This document shows, one piece after another, positions 27,463 through 36,064 of a DNA stretch of 64,000 nucleotides; position 1 is the stretch's first letter; every line of letters begins with the position of its first letter. The notes beneath the pieces are model-generated. The model searched no databases. It saw only the letters and a list, made by a program, of their open reading frames with translations, and was not told where the DNA came from. Made by a program: the position numbers and the translations under genes. This DNA is from Tunturibacter gelidoferens. Lineage in GTDB: Bacteria; Acidobacteriota; Terriglobia; Terriglobales; Acidobacteriaceae. Location: positions 248,001 through 312,000 of the forward strand of contig NZ_CP132938.1 in NCBI RefSeq assembly GCF_040358255.1, given 5' to 3'.

Positions 27463-27635
27463 AAACGTAGTCCTTTCTTTCTCTTGGTAAAGGGTTCGAT
27501 GCGGGTATAGGTCGGTCCCCACTTAACAGACAAGGTTGATTGATCGAGAAGCAGTGCTTGCCCCCGCCGAATAACGGGCCGCTATGGCCCGAACATCCGG
27601 CAAGGGACAACTTTGCACTTAGAAGTCACGCATTC

Positions 27636-28283
27636 TCAGTTTTGGGGAGGTGGCGGGGGCGGCGCCATTCCGTCAGGCGGGGGCGGGGGCGGGGCCATTC
27701 CGTCCGGAGGAGGCGGAGGAGGCCCACCGAAATTGGGCGGTGGCGGAGGTGCGTCAGCCGATACGCCGCAGGGTGCGGGTGCGGCAGCTTTGTTTCTGCG
27801 CCGCGGTGAAGGCGGCGGTGCTTGGGGCGCACCCGGCGGCGGTGGGACGGCACCTTCAGCAAGTGCGGCACTGCCAGGAGGAATGGAGGCCGCGTTCGCA
27901 GAGAACGTCTGATCGTTCAACCGAACGCTCGCCGCTTCGACCAAAGACTGTCCATTTATCTCCGATTTCGTGCCGGTCACGGTTATCTTTTCGCCCTTAC
28001 GGACTGCTGGGCCAACTTGTGCCCCGAGGGCGGGCGCCAAATCAACCATGCTGCCATTCTGGAGATACAGGCTCCGTACCTCTCCGCCCGGGCCCGCGTT
28101 GAAAGCTCGGACACGAGAGGATTGGGTGACAACGGGGAGTTGTGGAGTTGGCGAAGCAGCAAGAGCCCCATTCGGTGCGACTGCGGGAGGTGCTGGTGGT
28201 GCGGGAGCCGGGCTCTGCGCAAACGCCACAGAGCTAAGTGCAAGCCCGAGAGTGGTGATTCGTAGGGAAGATGGAATGTACAT
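27636..28283 (-). CDS. Secreted proline-rich protein under a sigma-54 promoter
   Basis: 215 residues from the ATG at 28,283 (GAGG 8 bp upstream); an in-frame TTG at 28,289 is an alternative. Signal peptide at about 1-22. Residues ~50-135 look like a small beta-rich domain ('GGEVRSLYLQNGSMVDLAPALG' then 'VRKGEKITVTGTKSEINGQSLVEAASVRLN'), OB-fold-like in layout. The last ~80 residues are polyproline, with a tandem PPPPPPDGMA repeat. A near-perfect -24/-12 promoter lies just upstream, divergent from a kinase/NtrC-type regulator pair. The arrangement recalls zraP-zraSR, but the protein is not a ZraP homologue that I can recognise. Confidence 0.65.
   Translation of the reverse strand: MYIPSSLRITTLGLALSSVAFAQSPAPAPPAPPAVAPNGALAASPTPQLPVVTQSSRVRAFNAGPGGEVRSLYLQNGSMVDLAPALGAQVGPAVRKGEKITVTGTKSEINGQSLVEAASVRLNDQTFSANAASIPPGSAALAEGAVPPPPGAPQAPPPSPRRRNKAAAPAPCGVSADAPPPPPNFGGPPPPPPDGMAPPPPPPDGMAPPPPPPQN
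27650..27710 (-). repeat. 30-bp in-frame tandem repeat
   Basis: The 11-mer GCCATTCCGTC recurs exactly 30 bp apart (27,664 and 27,694) within G-rich surroundings, encoding two copies of PPPPPPDGMA on the minus strand. A third, degenerate copy precedes them. Being in frame, it may vary in copy number between strains. Confidence 0.7.
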
Positions 28284-28307
28284 CGGCAATACCTCTGTCC
28301 TTAGTAA

Positions 28308-28323
28308 GGCAACCTGCGTGCCA
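28308..28323 (-). promoter_or_regulatory. Sigma-54 (-24/-12) promoter
   Basis: Minus-strand TGGCAC-GCAGG-TTGCC matches the consensus TGGCAC-N5-TTGCA at 10 of 11 positions, with the invariant GG and GC at the required spacing. It lies about 25 bp upstream of the secreted proline-rich gene, consistent with a short 5' leader. Confidence 0.8.
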
Positions 28324-28347
28324 TTCCTCGGAACCGCCGAAGTCCTT

Positions 28348-28372
28348 CAATCGCTACACATTTCGCGGATTG
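28348..28372. promoter_or_regulatory. Inverted repeat, candidate activator site A
   Basis: CAATCGC and GCGGATTG form an interrupted palindrome centred about 28,360. It lies between the two divergent sigma-54 promoters, where an NtrC-type activator would bind. A related palindrome is 55 bp away. Confidence 0.5.
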
Positions 28373-28399
28373 GAGGTCTCCGGGGCGTCTTGGCCCGAC

Positions 28400-28430
28400 C
28401 GCAATTCGCTCACCTGCTGTGCGGATTGCG
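28400..28430. promoter_or_regulatory. Inverted repeat, candidate activator site B
   Basis: CGCAAT and ATTGCG form the outer arms of an interrupted palindrome that also carries the GCGGATTG half-site seen in site A. Its centre is about 28,415. Two similar sites between divergent sigma-54 promoters fit binding by a hexameric NtrC-type activator. Confidence 0.5.
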
Positions 28431-28507
28431 TACAGATCGTTCGCGATGGCTGAGGCTCTTAGCATCTGATCTCCATAACAACGGCCAAAATCAGGCACGA
28501 TTACCGA

Positions 28508-28523
28508 TGGCAGCTAAGTTGCA
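28508..28523 (+). promoter_or_regulatory. Sigma-54 (-24/-12) promoter
   Basis: TGGCAG-CTAAG-TTGCA matches the consensus except for one base in the -24 element, with correct GG to GC spacing. It lies about 60 bp upstream of the histidine-kinase start, suggesting that the kinase/regulator operon is activated by its own NtrC-type product. Confidence 0.75.
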
Positions 28524-28581
28524 CACCATAACGACAGGTGCTTGATAAAAGTTCTAAAGAGCATGACGAGAGAGGAGCCGA

Positions 28582-30237
28582 ATGCCGAAGATCTTTTGGA
28601 GAAGCCTTCGCTCACGCATCCTTTTGCTCGTCGTTCTGACGTTCTTATTCCTCGCAGCCGCTGCCATCAGCCTGTTTACGTTTCTTCGCAATCGCCATGC
28701 GGAAACGCTCTCACTGACCGAGCATCATCTTGTCAGCCTGGCTGCCAATCTCGCGCGGAACTACGCCGACCATCGGACGGCGGATAATTCTCTGCGAGCG
28801 ATCGAGCCGGGGCCACCCCCGCCGCCTCCCCCTGCTCCGGCACCACACCCTGAACGCGACGGGCCACCCCATCCCAAACCTGATCTTCTCAAAGGGCTCA
28901 CGGCAGAAACGCTGCAACACGAGGACGGGGTAGAGGGCGGCTTCTACGCTGCCAGAGCCGATGCGTTGATTGGATACGCCTTCCCAACCCATGAGGGACC
29001 GGGGGCGGAGAAGGGTATGCCCGAGCGAGAGCGGCCCACTATCGAGAATCTCGCGCGTGAAGCAGTCGCTGCAAATGCTATTAAGACATTTCGCTTTGAG
29101 GGGCCACATGACGCCATCCTTTTTGTAGCGGCTCCGATCCACGAGCCGTCCCGAGCAAATGAGGTTGCCGGGGGAGCGGATGAAGTTACTGGCGCTGCTT
29201 GGCTCATGGAGCGTCTCCCTGGAATCGAGGGCGGACAGAGTCGCGAACTCCTGTTTGGAAGTGTTGGGTTTGGTATCGCGGCACTGATGACCGCGTTGCT
29301 TGCCGTGTTCGTTACGACGGAGATTCGCAGCGGAGTCAACATCGTTCTTCAACGATTGGGTTCATTGGAAGGCGGTTTACCCGCAGCCACGCAGCAAATG
29401 ACGGGACGGCCACCGTTAGAAGAATTCGACCGCGTCCTTCACGGTATCGATTCGCTGGCGCTCGCCTTGCAGGAAAAGATCGAGAACGAGCGGACACTGG
29501 AGTCCCAGGTTCGGCACAATGAACGACTCTCTGCGTTGGGACAATTTGCTGCTGGGATAGCGCACGAGCTACGGAATCCGCTAGGCACGATCAGAATGAG
29601 AACGCAGATGTGGCAGCGCTCCACTGATGCAGAAGCTGCTAGGCGGAGTAGCGCAGTGATCCTCGAAGAGATCGACCGCCTCGACACGATCATTAGCCGT
29701 CTGCTCTACTTCGCCAGGCCGATTCAGCTTCAACTTCAGCCCGTCTCGCTGGATGACTTATGCGCAGTTACGGCCTCGACGTGGGCAGACAAAGAAACGG
29801 CCAAAGGTATTCAGATTGACTGCAAGGCGGCATCCCACTGCGTCGTCACGGCAGACCGAGGCCGGCTGCTCCAGGTGCTCGACAACCTCATGGAGAACGC
29901 TGTGCATTCAGCGTCGCATTCCAACTCACAAGCTGGAAGCGTAACGATCAGCACTGCGCTCGAAGCTGACTTCGCCCGCATCGACATCATGGACGACGGG
30001 CGCGGATTTACCCCGGCAGCCTTGCGTCATGCGATGGACCCGTTCTACACGACTAAAGACACCGGAACGGGACTCGGTCTTTCCATCTCGTTTGAGATTG
30101 TTCAGGCTCACGGAGGCGAATTGCTTCTTGCCAATCACGAGGGAGGAGGAGCCGTCGCTTCGCTCCGGCTTCCCTTGGATAGAGAGGATCGCGATACGCT
30201 AAGACAGGCGGATGAAGAGGCAGGACAAGATGTCTGA
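28582..30237 (+). CDS. Membrane sensor histidine kinase (ZraS/AtoS-like)
   Basis: 551 residues. Two membrane helices (about 12-35 and 228-250) frame a ~190-residue periplasmic sensor that contains a striking polyproline stretch near residue 78. The cytoplasmic part has a dimerisation/phosphoacceptor helix ('AAGIAHELRNPLGTI', His near 330) and a full ATPase domain: N box 'DNLMENAVHSA', G1 'DDGRGF', 'DPFYTTKDTGTGLGLSI' (F and G2). It should phosphorylate the NtrC-type regulator whose gene overlaps its stop. The proline-rich sensor and the proline-rich secreted protein encoded divergently may interact; that is inference. Confidence 0.88.
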   Translation: MPKIFWRSLRSRILLLVVLTFLFLAAAAISLFTFLRNRHAETLSLTEHHLVSLAANLARNYADHRTADNSLRAIEPGPPPPPPPAPAPHPERDGPPHPKPDLLKGLTAETLQHEDGVEGGFYAARADALIGYAFPTHEGPGAEKGMPERERPTIENLAREAVAANAIKTFRFEGPHDAILFVAAPIHEPSRANEVAGGADEVTGAAWLMERLPGIEGGQSRELLFGSVGFGIAALMTALLAVFVTTEIRSGVNIVLQRLGSLEGGLPAATQQMTGRPPLEEFDRVLHGIDSLALALQEKIENERTLESQVRHNERLSALGQFAAGIAHELRNPLGTIRMRTQMWQRSTDAEAARRSSAVILEEIDRLDTIISRLLYFARPIQLQLQPVSLDDLCAVTASTWADKETAKGIQIDCKAASHCVVTADRGRLLQVLDNLMENAVHSASHSNSQAGSVTISTALEADFARIDIMDDGRGFTPAALRHAMDPFYTTKDTGTGLGLSISFEIVQAHGGELLLANHEGGGAVASLRLPLDREDRDTLRQADEEAGQDV

Positions 30238-31636
30238 AGTGCTCATCGTGGACGACGATCATAACTTCCGAGAGACGCTCCGGGAACTGCTGTCAGATGC
30301 GGGATACCAGACCCTTGTCGCAACGAATGCTGAAGAAGCGATCACCTTGCTTCAAACCACGACTCCCGAGCTTACGCTTTGCGATTGGAAGATGCCCGGC
30401 GGAGGCGGGGAGCAATTTCTCAAAAGCCTCCGATCCGAGGGTTTACTTACGACCATGCCTGTCATCATTCTCACGGCCCACGGTACGGGGCCGAATGCGA
30501 TACAGGCAATGCAACTGGGGGCCTACGACTTCATCACGAAGCCACTCGATATCGACTTGGCTCTCGCCACGGTAGCTCGCGCAATCCGGCACATGGAACT
30601 GCAGCGCGAGGTCGAAGTATTACGACAGCAGCGGTTCAGAGACCGTTTTGTTGAAGACATGACCACATCCGAAGAAGGGTTGAAGCCTCAGCTAATCGGC
30701 AACTCGCCGGCTTGGATTGAGGTCTTTAAGAACATCGGAAGGGTCGCCGCTACCGACGTGGGAGTTTTGCTGCTGGGGGAATCGGGAACGGGGAAGGAGG
30801 TTGTTGCCCGCGCGATCCATCAGAACAGCGCGAGAAGCCGTCGCACCTTCATCATCCTCAACTGTGCAGCATTGCCTCCCGAGCTGCTGGAGTCTGAACT
30901 TTTCGGACACGAACGCGGGGCGTTCACCGGAGCAATCGCCCAGAAACGCGGGAAGTTTGAAGCCGCAGACGGAGGCACGATCTTTTTGGACGAGATCGGA
31001 GAACTACCGCTGTCGCTTCAGCCCAAGCTCCTGCGTGTCTTGCAGGAACACACATTCGAGCGGGTCGGCGGAACGGTTTCCATCGATACCGATGTCCGGG
31101 TGATTGCGGCCACGAACCGCCCATTGGAAGATGATGTTGAACAGAAGACCTTTCGTGCCGACCTCTTCTATCGTCTCAATGCCTTCACTGTTCGGCTCCC
31201 TCCGCTTCGCGAACGTCAGTCCGACATACTCCCGTTGGCAGAGTATTTCCTCGCGCGCTATGCCCAACGCAATCAAATCGCTTCAACCGGACTTGCTGCC
31301 GACGCGACAATGGCCCTGCACAATTACTCCTTTCCGGGCAACGTGCGGGAATTGGAGCATCTGATCGAACGTGCTGCCGTCAAGGCTGGGGGACGCGCCA
31401 TCACAGCCGAACAGATCCAAGCGGAGTTGACGAAGGAGAAGAGTTCTTCACCTGCCGTTTTCGACATTCAGACAGCGATGGGAATGCTATTCCATGAGGC
31501 GGTCGCAAGTTGGGAACGCCATCTCATAGAGCAGGCGCTGATGGCATCTCAGGGCAACAAGTCGGACGCCGCTCGGCGGCTCGGAATCCATCGGCGTTTG
31601 CTCTACGAAAAACTTGCAGGTCTCGGCATCAAGTGA
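30230..31636 (+). CDS. NtrC/ZraR-type sigma-54-dependent response regulator
   Basis: 468 residues from the ATG at 30,230, which overlaps the kinase stop by 8 bp. Receiver domain 1-120 ('[10 protein letters not shown]', phosphoacceptor Asp in '[10 protein letters not shown]', Lys in 'FITKPL'). AAA+ domain ~140-375 with Walker A 'GESGTGKE', sigma-54-contacting 'GAFTGA', Walker B '[12 protein letters not shown]' and '[13 protein letters not shown]'. A Fis-type helix-turn-helix ends the protein ('[21 protein letters not shown]'). It binds enhancer-like sites and opens sigma-54 promoters; two such promoters and two palindromes lie between 28,308 and 28,523. Confidence 0.93.
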   Translation: MSEVLIVDDDHNFRETLRELLSDAGYQTLVATNAEEAITLLQTTTPELTLCDWKMPGGGGEQFLKSLRSEGLLTTMPVIILTAHGTGPNAIQAMQLGAYDFITKPLDIDLALATVARAIRHMELQREVEVLRQQRFRDRFVEDMTTSEEGLKPQLIGNSPAWIEVFKNIGRVAATDVGVLLLGESGTGKEVVARAIHQNSARSRRTFIILNCAALPPELLESELFGHERGAFTGAIAQKRGKFEAADGGTIFLDEIGELPLSLQPKLLRVLQEHTFERVGGTVSIDTDVRVIAATNRPLEDDVEQKTFRADLFYRLNAFTVRLPPLRERQSDILPLAEYFLARYAQRNQIASTGLAADATMALHNYSFPGNVRELEHLIERAAVKAGGRAITAEQIQAELTKEKSSSPAVFDIQTAMGMLFHEAVASWERHLIEQALMASQGNKSDAARRLGIHRRLLYEKLAGLGIK

Positions 31637-31850
31637 TCACTGATGCGGCGCCCGAAGCCCCCGCGATCTTAATTGTCTTCTGAATTGGGCTTTCCACGCG
31701 CTCAGTAAAGTAGCGGCCCGCTCTGCCCAGCAACTCGGTGGGATGTACAGGCTTCTCGAAAACCTCGAGGAATGGCCTTGCTGCACGGCTGACTCCAGCA
31801 AGTCAGCTATAGCGGCCTGTCCTGAAACACTAAAAGCTTAGGGGCTTCCA
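31629..31850 (-). pseudogene. Frameshifted response-regulator receiver remnant
   Basis: On the minus strand, 'SGQAAIADLLESAVQQGH' (31,772-31,825) continues in another frame as 'FLEVFEKPVHPTELLGRAG' and runs to a stop at 31,629. These are the last strand and helix of a CheY-like receiver, with the conserved Lys-Pro in 'EKPVHP'. At least one single-base frameshift (near 31,775) and probably a second upstream ('EAPKLLV' lies in a third frame) break it, and the N-terminal half with the phosphoacceptor Asp is gone. It overlaps the 3' end of the NtrC-type gene on the opposite strand by 8 bp. Confidence 0.7.
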
Positions 31851-32169
31851 TCAAAACGACTGCGGTTCAAGTCGTGGGGCAGCTTATCCGTTCCTGGCAG
31901 CGACGTAGGGTCGAAGTCGCTGGCCGGATTGAGGACCCTTACCGCTGAAAACGCCCATAATCCCGCAAACTAGCACTTATGCGGGTGTAGACGGTCCCGA
32001 CACCGCATCTTCGTGCCGAATACACTAGAATCGATTCGCTTCCATCCGGCGGAAAACTCACGCTGTTACGAGCAGCCTAACCACGCCCCTCGGCTTCCTG
32101 AGATGAAAGACGTTTTAGCTATGGTGATCTCTGGCTGCGGAGAGGTCAAGGTACGAAAGAGGCGGACTA
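31851..32169. other. Intergenic DNA with a hairpin, no gene seen
   Basis: No supported gene. CCCGCA and TGCGGG (31,962-31,985) form a 6-bp stem with a 12-nt loop. The stretch lies between a decayed receiver gene and the DUF4105 gene and could hold the far boundary of the putative tRNA-Ala island, but I find no copy of the tRNA 3' end here. Confidence 0.5.
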
Positions 32170-33219
32170 ATGACTGGCACCCAAACCTATCAGATTCCGG
32201 CTTCACCTCGGTCAGGATCAAGCTTCCTTCTAAAACTGTGTCGGGTGCTTGCAGCTACGTTCATCGGGTTCGTACTTCTTCTGCTGAATCTCTGGGCGGT
32301 GGCCGCGATCTATGTGGATTGTCGGATTCTCTCGCTTCGTGTTGTATTCGCAGCGATCTATCTTGTTGCCTTGATTTTTCTTGTCGCCAAGGCCGGGCGG
32401 CACCGTGCCTTGTGTTGCCTACTTTGTTTTTGTGTCGTCCTTGGATGGTGGCTGAGCCTCAAGCCGTCCGATGATGGAAATTGGCGGCCAGATGTGGCAC
32501 GGACGGCGTGGGCCGAGACCGCGGGAGACAGAATTACAGTGCATAACGTCCGCAACTGCGACTATCACTCGGAGACCGAATATTCCGATTGCTGGAGCGA
32601 CCGGACCTACAATCTCTCCGATCTTCGCGCGGCTGACTTCTTCTTCGTTAACTGGGGCGTTCGCTGGATCGGCCATCCGATTGTGAGCTTTGATTTCGGC
32701 GATAACCAACATCTCGCTTTTTCAATCGAGGCCCGCTATAAGCCCGGGCAAACTTACTCGGCGATCCTGGGGTTCTTCCGCCAATACGAATTGATCTTTA
32801 TAGCTGCAGATGAACGCGATGTAATCAGGCTGCGCACGAACTACCGGAAGGACGAGGAAGTTTACATGTACCGGACCAACGCACCGCCTGATGTTGTACG
32901 GAAGTTCTTCCTTACTTACGTGACTTATCTCAATCATCTACGTGAGCATCCGGAGTGGTACAACGCGGTGACAAAAAATTGCACCACCACGCTCGACAGC
33001 AAGCTGAGTGAAGACCTTCCCAAACCTAAGGCCTGGAGCTACAAGTTACTCCTGAATGGGACTTTGGATGAACTGCTCTACGAGCGCGGACGGTTGGTCA
33101 CGGACGGTCTTCCCTTCGTGGAGCTGAAACAGCGGGAACACATCAACCCTTTTGCGCGAACCGTAGGACAATCTCCCGATTTCTCTGCGCTAATCCGTGC
33201 AGGTCGCGTCGGATTTTAG
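32170..33219 (+). CDS. DUF4105 membrane protein
   Basis: 349 residues. Three hydrophobic segments (about 22-45, 50-75, 80-95) precede a ~230-residue outside-facing domain with the DUF4105 (Lnb N-terminal periplasmic) signature: 'WRPDVARTAWAETAGDRITVHNVRNCDYHSE', 'WSDRTYNLSDLRAADFFFVNWG', 'IGHPIVSFDF' and later 'YNAVTKNCTTTL' with a conserved Asn-Cys. The Cys/His pair suggests a papain-like hydrolase fold. A related domain occurs in bacterial proteins annotated as periplasmic and of unknown activity. It stands alone, downstream of the putative island. Confidence 0.85.
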   Translation: MTGTQTYQIPASPRSGSSFLLKLCRVLAATFIGFVLLLLNLWAVAAIYVDCRILSLRVVFAAIYLVALIFLVAKAGRHRALCCLLCFCVVLGWWLSLKPSDDGNWRPDVARTAWAETAGDRITVHNVRNCDYHSETEYSDCWSDRTYNLSDLRAADFFFVNWGVRWIGHPIVSFDFGDNQHLAFSIEARYKPGQTYSAILGFFRQYELIFIAADERDVIRLRTNYRKDEEVYMYRTNAPPDVVRKFFLTYVTYLNHLREHPEWYNAVTKNCTTTLDSKLSEDLPKPKAWSYKLLLNGTLDELLYERGRLVTDGLPFVELKQREHINPFARTVGQSPDFSALIRAGRVGF

Positions 33220-33332
33220 CCGGCCGAGTTTCATCCAAACGCCCATCTCTGAGGGACCGGCACTGGGGTGGGTGAGAATGGCGACGCTTGAACGAGAGGA
33301 ATTACCGGGTATCCATCCTTCGTACGTTCTGT

Positions 33333-34586
33333 TCACCAGAGATAGACGTCTTGGACTATCGGCGCACCCACTCTACCCTGCACGACATCGACTTTTAGCA
33401 CTACTTCAATGTTCTTGTTGGCCCAATCAGAGCCAACGCGTCGATTGAGAATGTCGAGCAGCCGCGGCGAGACGATGAATTGAGAGGCCGCATCTGTCCC
33501 GTATCGTTGCAAGCCCGCTGCAACTACCACAAAACTGTCAGTTGACGGATTGCGGAAGCGGACCACAAGTGCATAGTCAGGACTATCAGAATAAGGCTTG
33601 GACTTGTCTCGAGCCCAATATTTTGACGGCTGTAGCGCATCTACTATTTGTTCGTTCGGTTCACCGTTGAAGTGGAAGCGCAAGGGAAGAAGCAGACGTT
33701 GCGTCCACTCATTGTTGTAAGCGCCTATTAGAACCACCGGGCTCTCCCGGATCTGGGCGAGCGTTGTCGATGCAGACGACTGCACGCGGTAGTCATTCTC
33801 TTTCGCGTTCAAAAGGGCAGCTACACGGCCCATCGCCAAACCATTCTCGAACGATAAGAAAGGATTTAGAACCGTCTGGTCCGCGACTTTGGTATGAACG
33901 TCACTGCTTGGAGAAAACACTACTCCGCCGGGACAGATGAGTGTGGGGCCCTTTGCCTGTAAGATCGGCGACCAGAAACGGTTAATTCCCTCTGAGGAGC
34001 TTCGGTTCCATAGGCTTCGTGCAACAACGAAGGAGAGAGCAATCAAAACGACTGCGAGCAGTGGCCGAAGGATCTTTCGAGTACGCCCGCCCAAGGCAGG
34101 ATCGATGCTTGGCAAACTGGCCATCGGAAGTTCGAAGAGAGCATCCTGCTTATCTAACAACGCTGTTGGTTGAAGCAGCGCGCTTGGTGCTTCTTCGGGA
34201 AAACGCAGGAACTCAGGCCGATAGGATCTTGCGGAGAGATAGATGTGAATCGGGGAGTCGGCCGCCTCGTGATAGTATAGAGAGAGTCGCTTCCGGACCT
34301 CCCCCGCCGTGTAGCGAACCACGGTGTCAGCGTTGGTATCGTAGTCCGGCGTCCTGCCGAAGACCTCTATCCCGAGGGTGCGTTCCTTAATCTGATCGCC
34401 GTTCCCGTTGAGGGTCTGCTGAACAACATAACGAAGGAAAGCGGGGTAGCGCTTGCTATTGCAGAAGTGTGAACTGGAGAGGACAGTCTCCAGCTCCGCC
34501 AGAACGGCGTTGCGATCTTCTTCCGTGAGCGGAGTCCACTTGGTCCGACTTGGCTCGACAGCAATCATCTTGGACGCGAGGATCAT
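33333..34586 (-). CDS. Acidobacterial membrane protein of unknown function
   Basis: 417 residues. The N-terminal ~130 residues carry a pattern I associate with many acidobacterial proteins: 'VLAELETVLSSSHF', 'KRYPAFLRYVVQQTL', 'IKERTLGIEVFGR', 'DTNADTVVRYTAGEVRKRLSLYY'. It looks like a helical DNA- or protein-binding module. One membrane helix at about 175-195 follows, then a C-terminal domain ('SPVVLIGAYNNEWTQRLLLPLRF', 'DYALVVRFRNPSTDSFVVVAAG') that I do not recognise and that is probably extracytoplasmic. One-pass layout with an inside domain suggests signalling, but this is inference. It is divergent from the alginate-lyase-family gene. Confidence 0.6.
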   Translation of the reverse strand: MILASKMIAVEPSRTKWTPLTEEDRNAVLAELETVLSSSHFCNSKRYPAFLRYVVQQTLNGNGDQIKERTLGIEVFGRTPDYDTNADTVVRYTAGEVRKRLSLYYHEAADSPIHIYLSARSYRPEFLRFPEEAPSALLQPTALLDKQDALFELPMASLPSIDPALGGRTRKILRPLLAVVLIALSFVVARSLWNRSSSEGINRFWSPILQAKGPTLICPGGVVFSPSSDVHTKVADQTVLNPFLSFENGLAMGRVAALLNAKENDYRVQSSASTTLAQIRESPVVLIGAYNNEWTQRLLLPLRFHFNGEPNEQIVDALQPSKYWARDKSKPYSDSPDYALVVRFRNPSTDSFVVVAAGLQRYGTDAASQFIVSPRLLDILNRRVGSDWANKNIEVVLKVDVVQGRVGAPIVQDVYLW

Positions 34587-34721
34587 ACAGGAATGATGGG
34601 ACGATACGCTATTTGCAAAGTTTGTCCCAAGTACGAACTATAGCCTTTTCTATGACTTAAAGCGAGTCGCCGATGTAACAAACGGTTAGTCACTTGCCAA
34701 CGATGCTTTCAGACGAGGAGT

Positions 34722-35984
34722 GTGGCCCTGCCAGCTCTACCACCAGGAGACGAAGTGCGAAAGACGATTTCCCCCTCAACGATTTCCCCGTCAAGAATCG
34801 ACCGACGCCGGTTTTGCAAAGCTATCACCATCACCGCTATGTCGTCAGGAGGGCTGTTACGCGGACTACCAGCTGGTCCAACGAAGAGTGATGCCTATCG
34901 GCTCGTCGCCCAGACCGATCGCGAGCGAATCTTAAAGGCGGGAGCACTTTATCTGACACGGAAGCCAGTGACGATCACCTCGTTCCGCTCCGATCGCAGT
35001 CCGGGAGGGGTTCACGACTTTTTCTCGCAAGCGGACTATTTCTGGCCGAACCCCAAAGATCCAACCGGTCCATACATCAACCGGGACGGCCAAAGTAATC
35101 CCGACAACTTTAACGAACACAGGAAGGCGATGATTGCGCTTTCGATCCAGATGCCGGCGCTGACCTCAGCATGGCTGTTGACGGGAGAGCGCCGCTACGG
35201 GGAGAGCGCCTGCAACCATCTGCGGGCATGGTTTATCTCTCCTGAGACGCGGATGAATCCGAACCTGGAGTTCTCGCAGGGGGTCCATGGTGTCTCCACC
35301 GGTCGCTCCTATGGAATCATCGACACGCTTCATCTGGTCGAGGTCGCCCGCGCGGCGGGTCTGATTGCGGCCAAGTTCCTTCGAAAGGAAGAGATGACGG
35401 CTCTCATGGGCTGGTTCCGCGACTATCTCCAATGGATGAAGACCAGCGACAAGGGGCAGAAAGAGCGGGACGCCTTGAACAATCACGCGATGTGCTGGGC
35501 ATTGCAGGCGGCGGAGTTCGCGCGGCTGATCGGAGATGGAGAGACGCGCAGCCAGGTACGTCGGCAGTACACGGATATCCTTCTGCCGAATCAGCTGGGA
35601 GCCGATGGCTCCTTTCCCAAGGAGCTGGCACGAACCAAGCCTTATAGCTACTCCATCTTTAACTTCGACGTGATGGCCAGTCTCTGCCAGTCGCTCAAGG
35701 GTGTCGGACAGGATCTGCCGACCTTCAAGCTCTCCGACGGGCGCGGACTCTGCAAGGCAGCTGAGTTTCTCTATCCCTACTTGAAGGATAAGAGCACGTG
35801 GCCTTACCGGAAGGACGTGGAGCACTTTGACTCGTTGCCCGTGCGCTCTCCGGGGCTGTTGTTTGCAGGACTCGCCTGCGAAAAGCCGGAGTACCTCTCG
35901 CTTTGGAAGATCGAGGATCCGGACCCTACCGACAGGGAGATCATTCGCAACTATCCGGTTCGCCAGCCTTTGCTGTGGGTGTAG
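34722..35984 (+). CDS. Alginate-lyase-family protein, Tat-exported
   Basis: 420 residues. A twin-arginine signal is visible near residues 28-50 ('RRRFCKAITITAMSSGG'). The mature part is an (alpha/alpha) toroid of the alginate-lyase family: 'FFSQADYFWPNP', 'NFNEHRKAMIALSIQMPALTSAWLLTGERRYGESA', 'QGVHGVSTGRSYGIIDTLHLVEVARA' and 'NNHAMCWALQAAEFARLIGD', with the catalytic Asn-Asn-His in the last. It should cleave or deacetylate uronic-acid polysaccharide outside the membrane. Start is GTG at 34,722 with GAGGAG just upstream. A TonB-dependent receptor gene lies 80 bp downstream, so the two probably form a glycan-use pair. Confidence 0.82.
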   Translation: MALPALPPGDEVRKTISPSTISPSRIDRRRFCKAITITAMSSGGLLRGLPAGPTKSDAYRLVAQTDRERILKAGALYLTRKPVTITSFRSDRSPGGVHDFFSQADYFWPNPKDPTGPYINRDGQSNPDNFNEHRKAMIALSIQMPALTSAWLLTGERRYGESACNHLRAWFISPETRMNPNLEFSQGVHGVSTGRSYGIIDTLHLVEVARAAGLIAAKFLRKEEMTALMGWFRDYLQWMKTSDKGQKERDALNNHAMCWALQAAEFARLIGDGETRSQVRRQYTDILLPNQLGADGSFPKELARTKPYSYSIFNFDVMASLCQSLKGVGQDLPTFKLSDGRGLCKAAEFLYPYLKDKSTWPYRKDVEHFDSLPVRSPGLLFAGLACEKPEYLSLWKIEDPDPTDREIIRNYPVRQPLLWV

Positions 35985-36064
35985 GAGAGCGACAACGATC
36001 GCAGACAGCCGAGGGTTAATAGCTCGATCGCAGGAAAAACCAGATCCAGAATGGAGCACCAGTG

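Noticed and set aside
31640..32169. Copy of the tRNA-Ala 3' end (attR) beyond the putative island
   Set aside because: I read this stretch for TTCGATCCCGATCAGG or its parts and found no convincing match.
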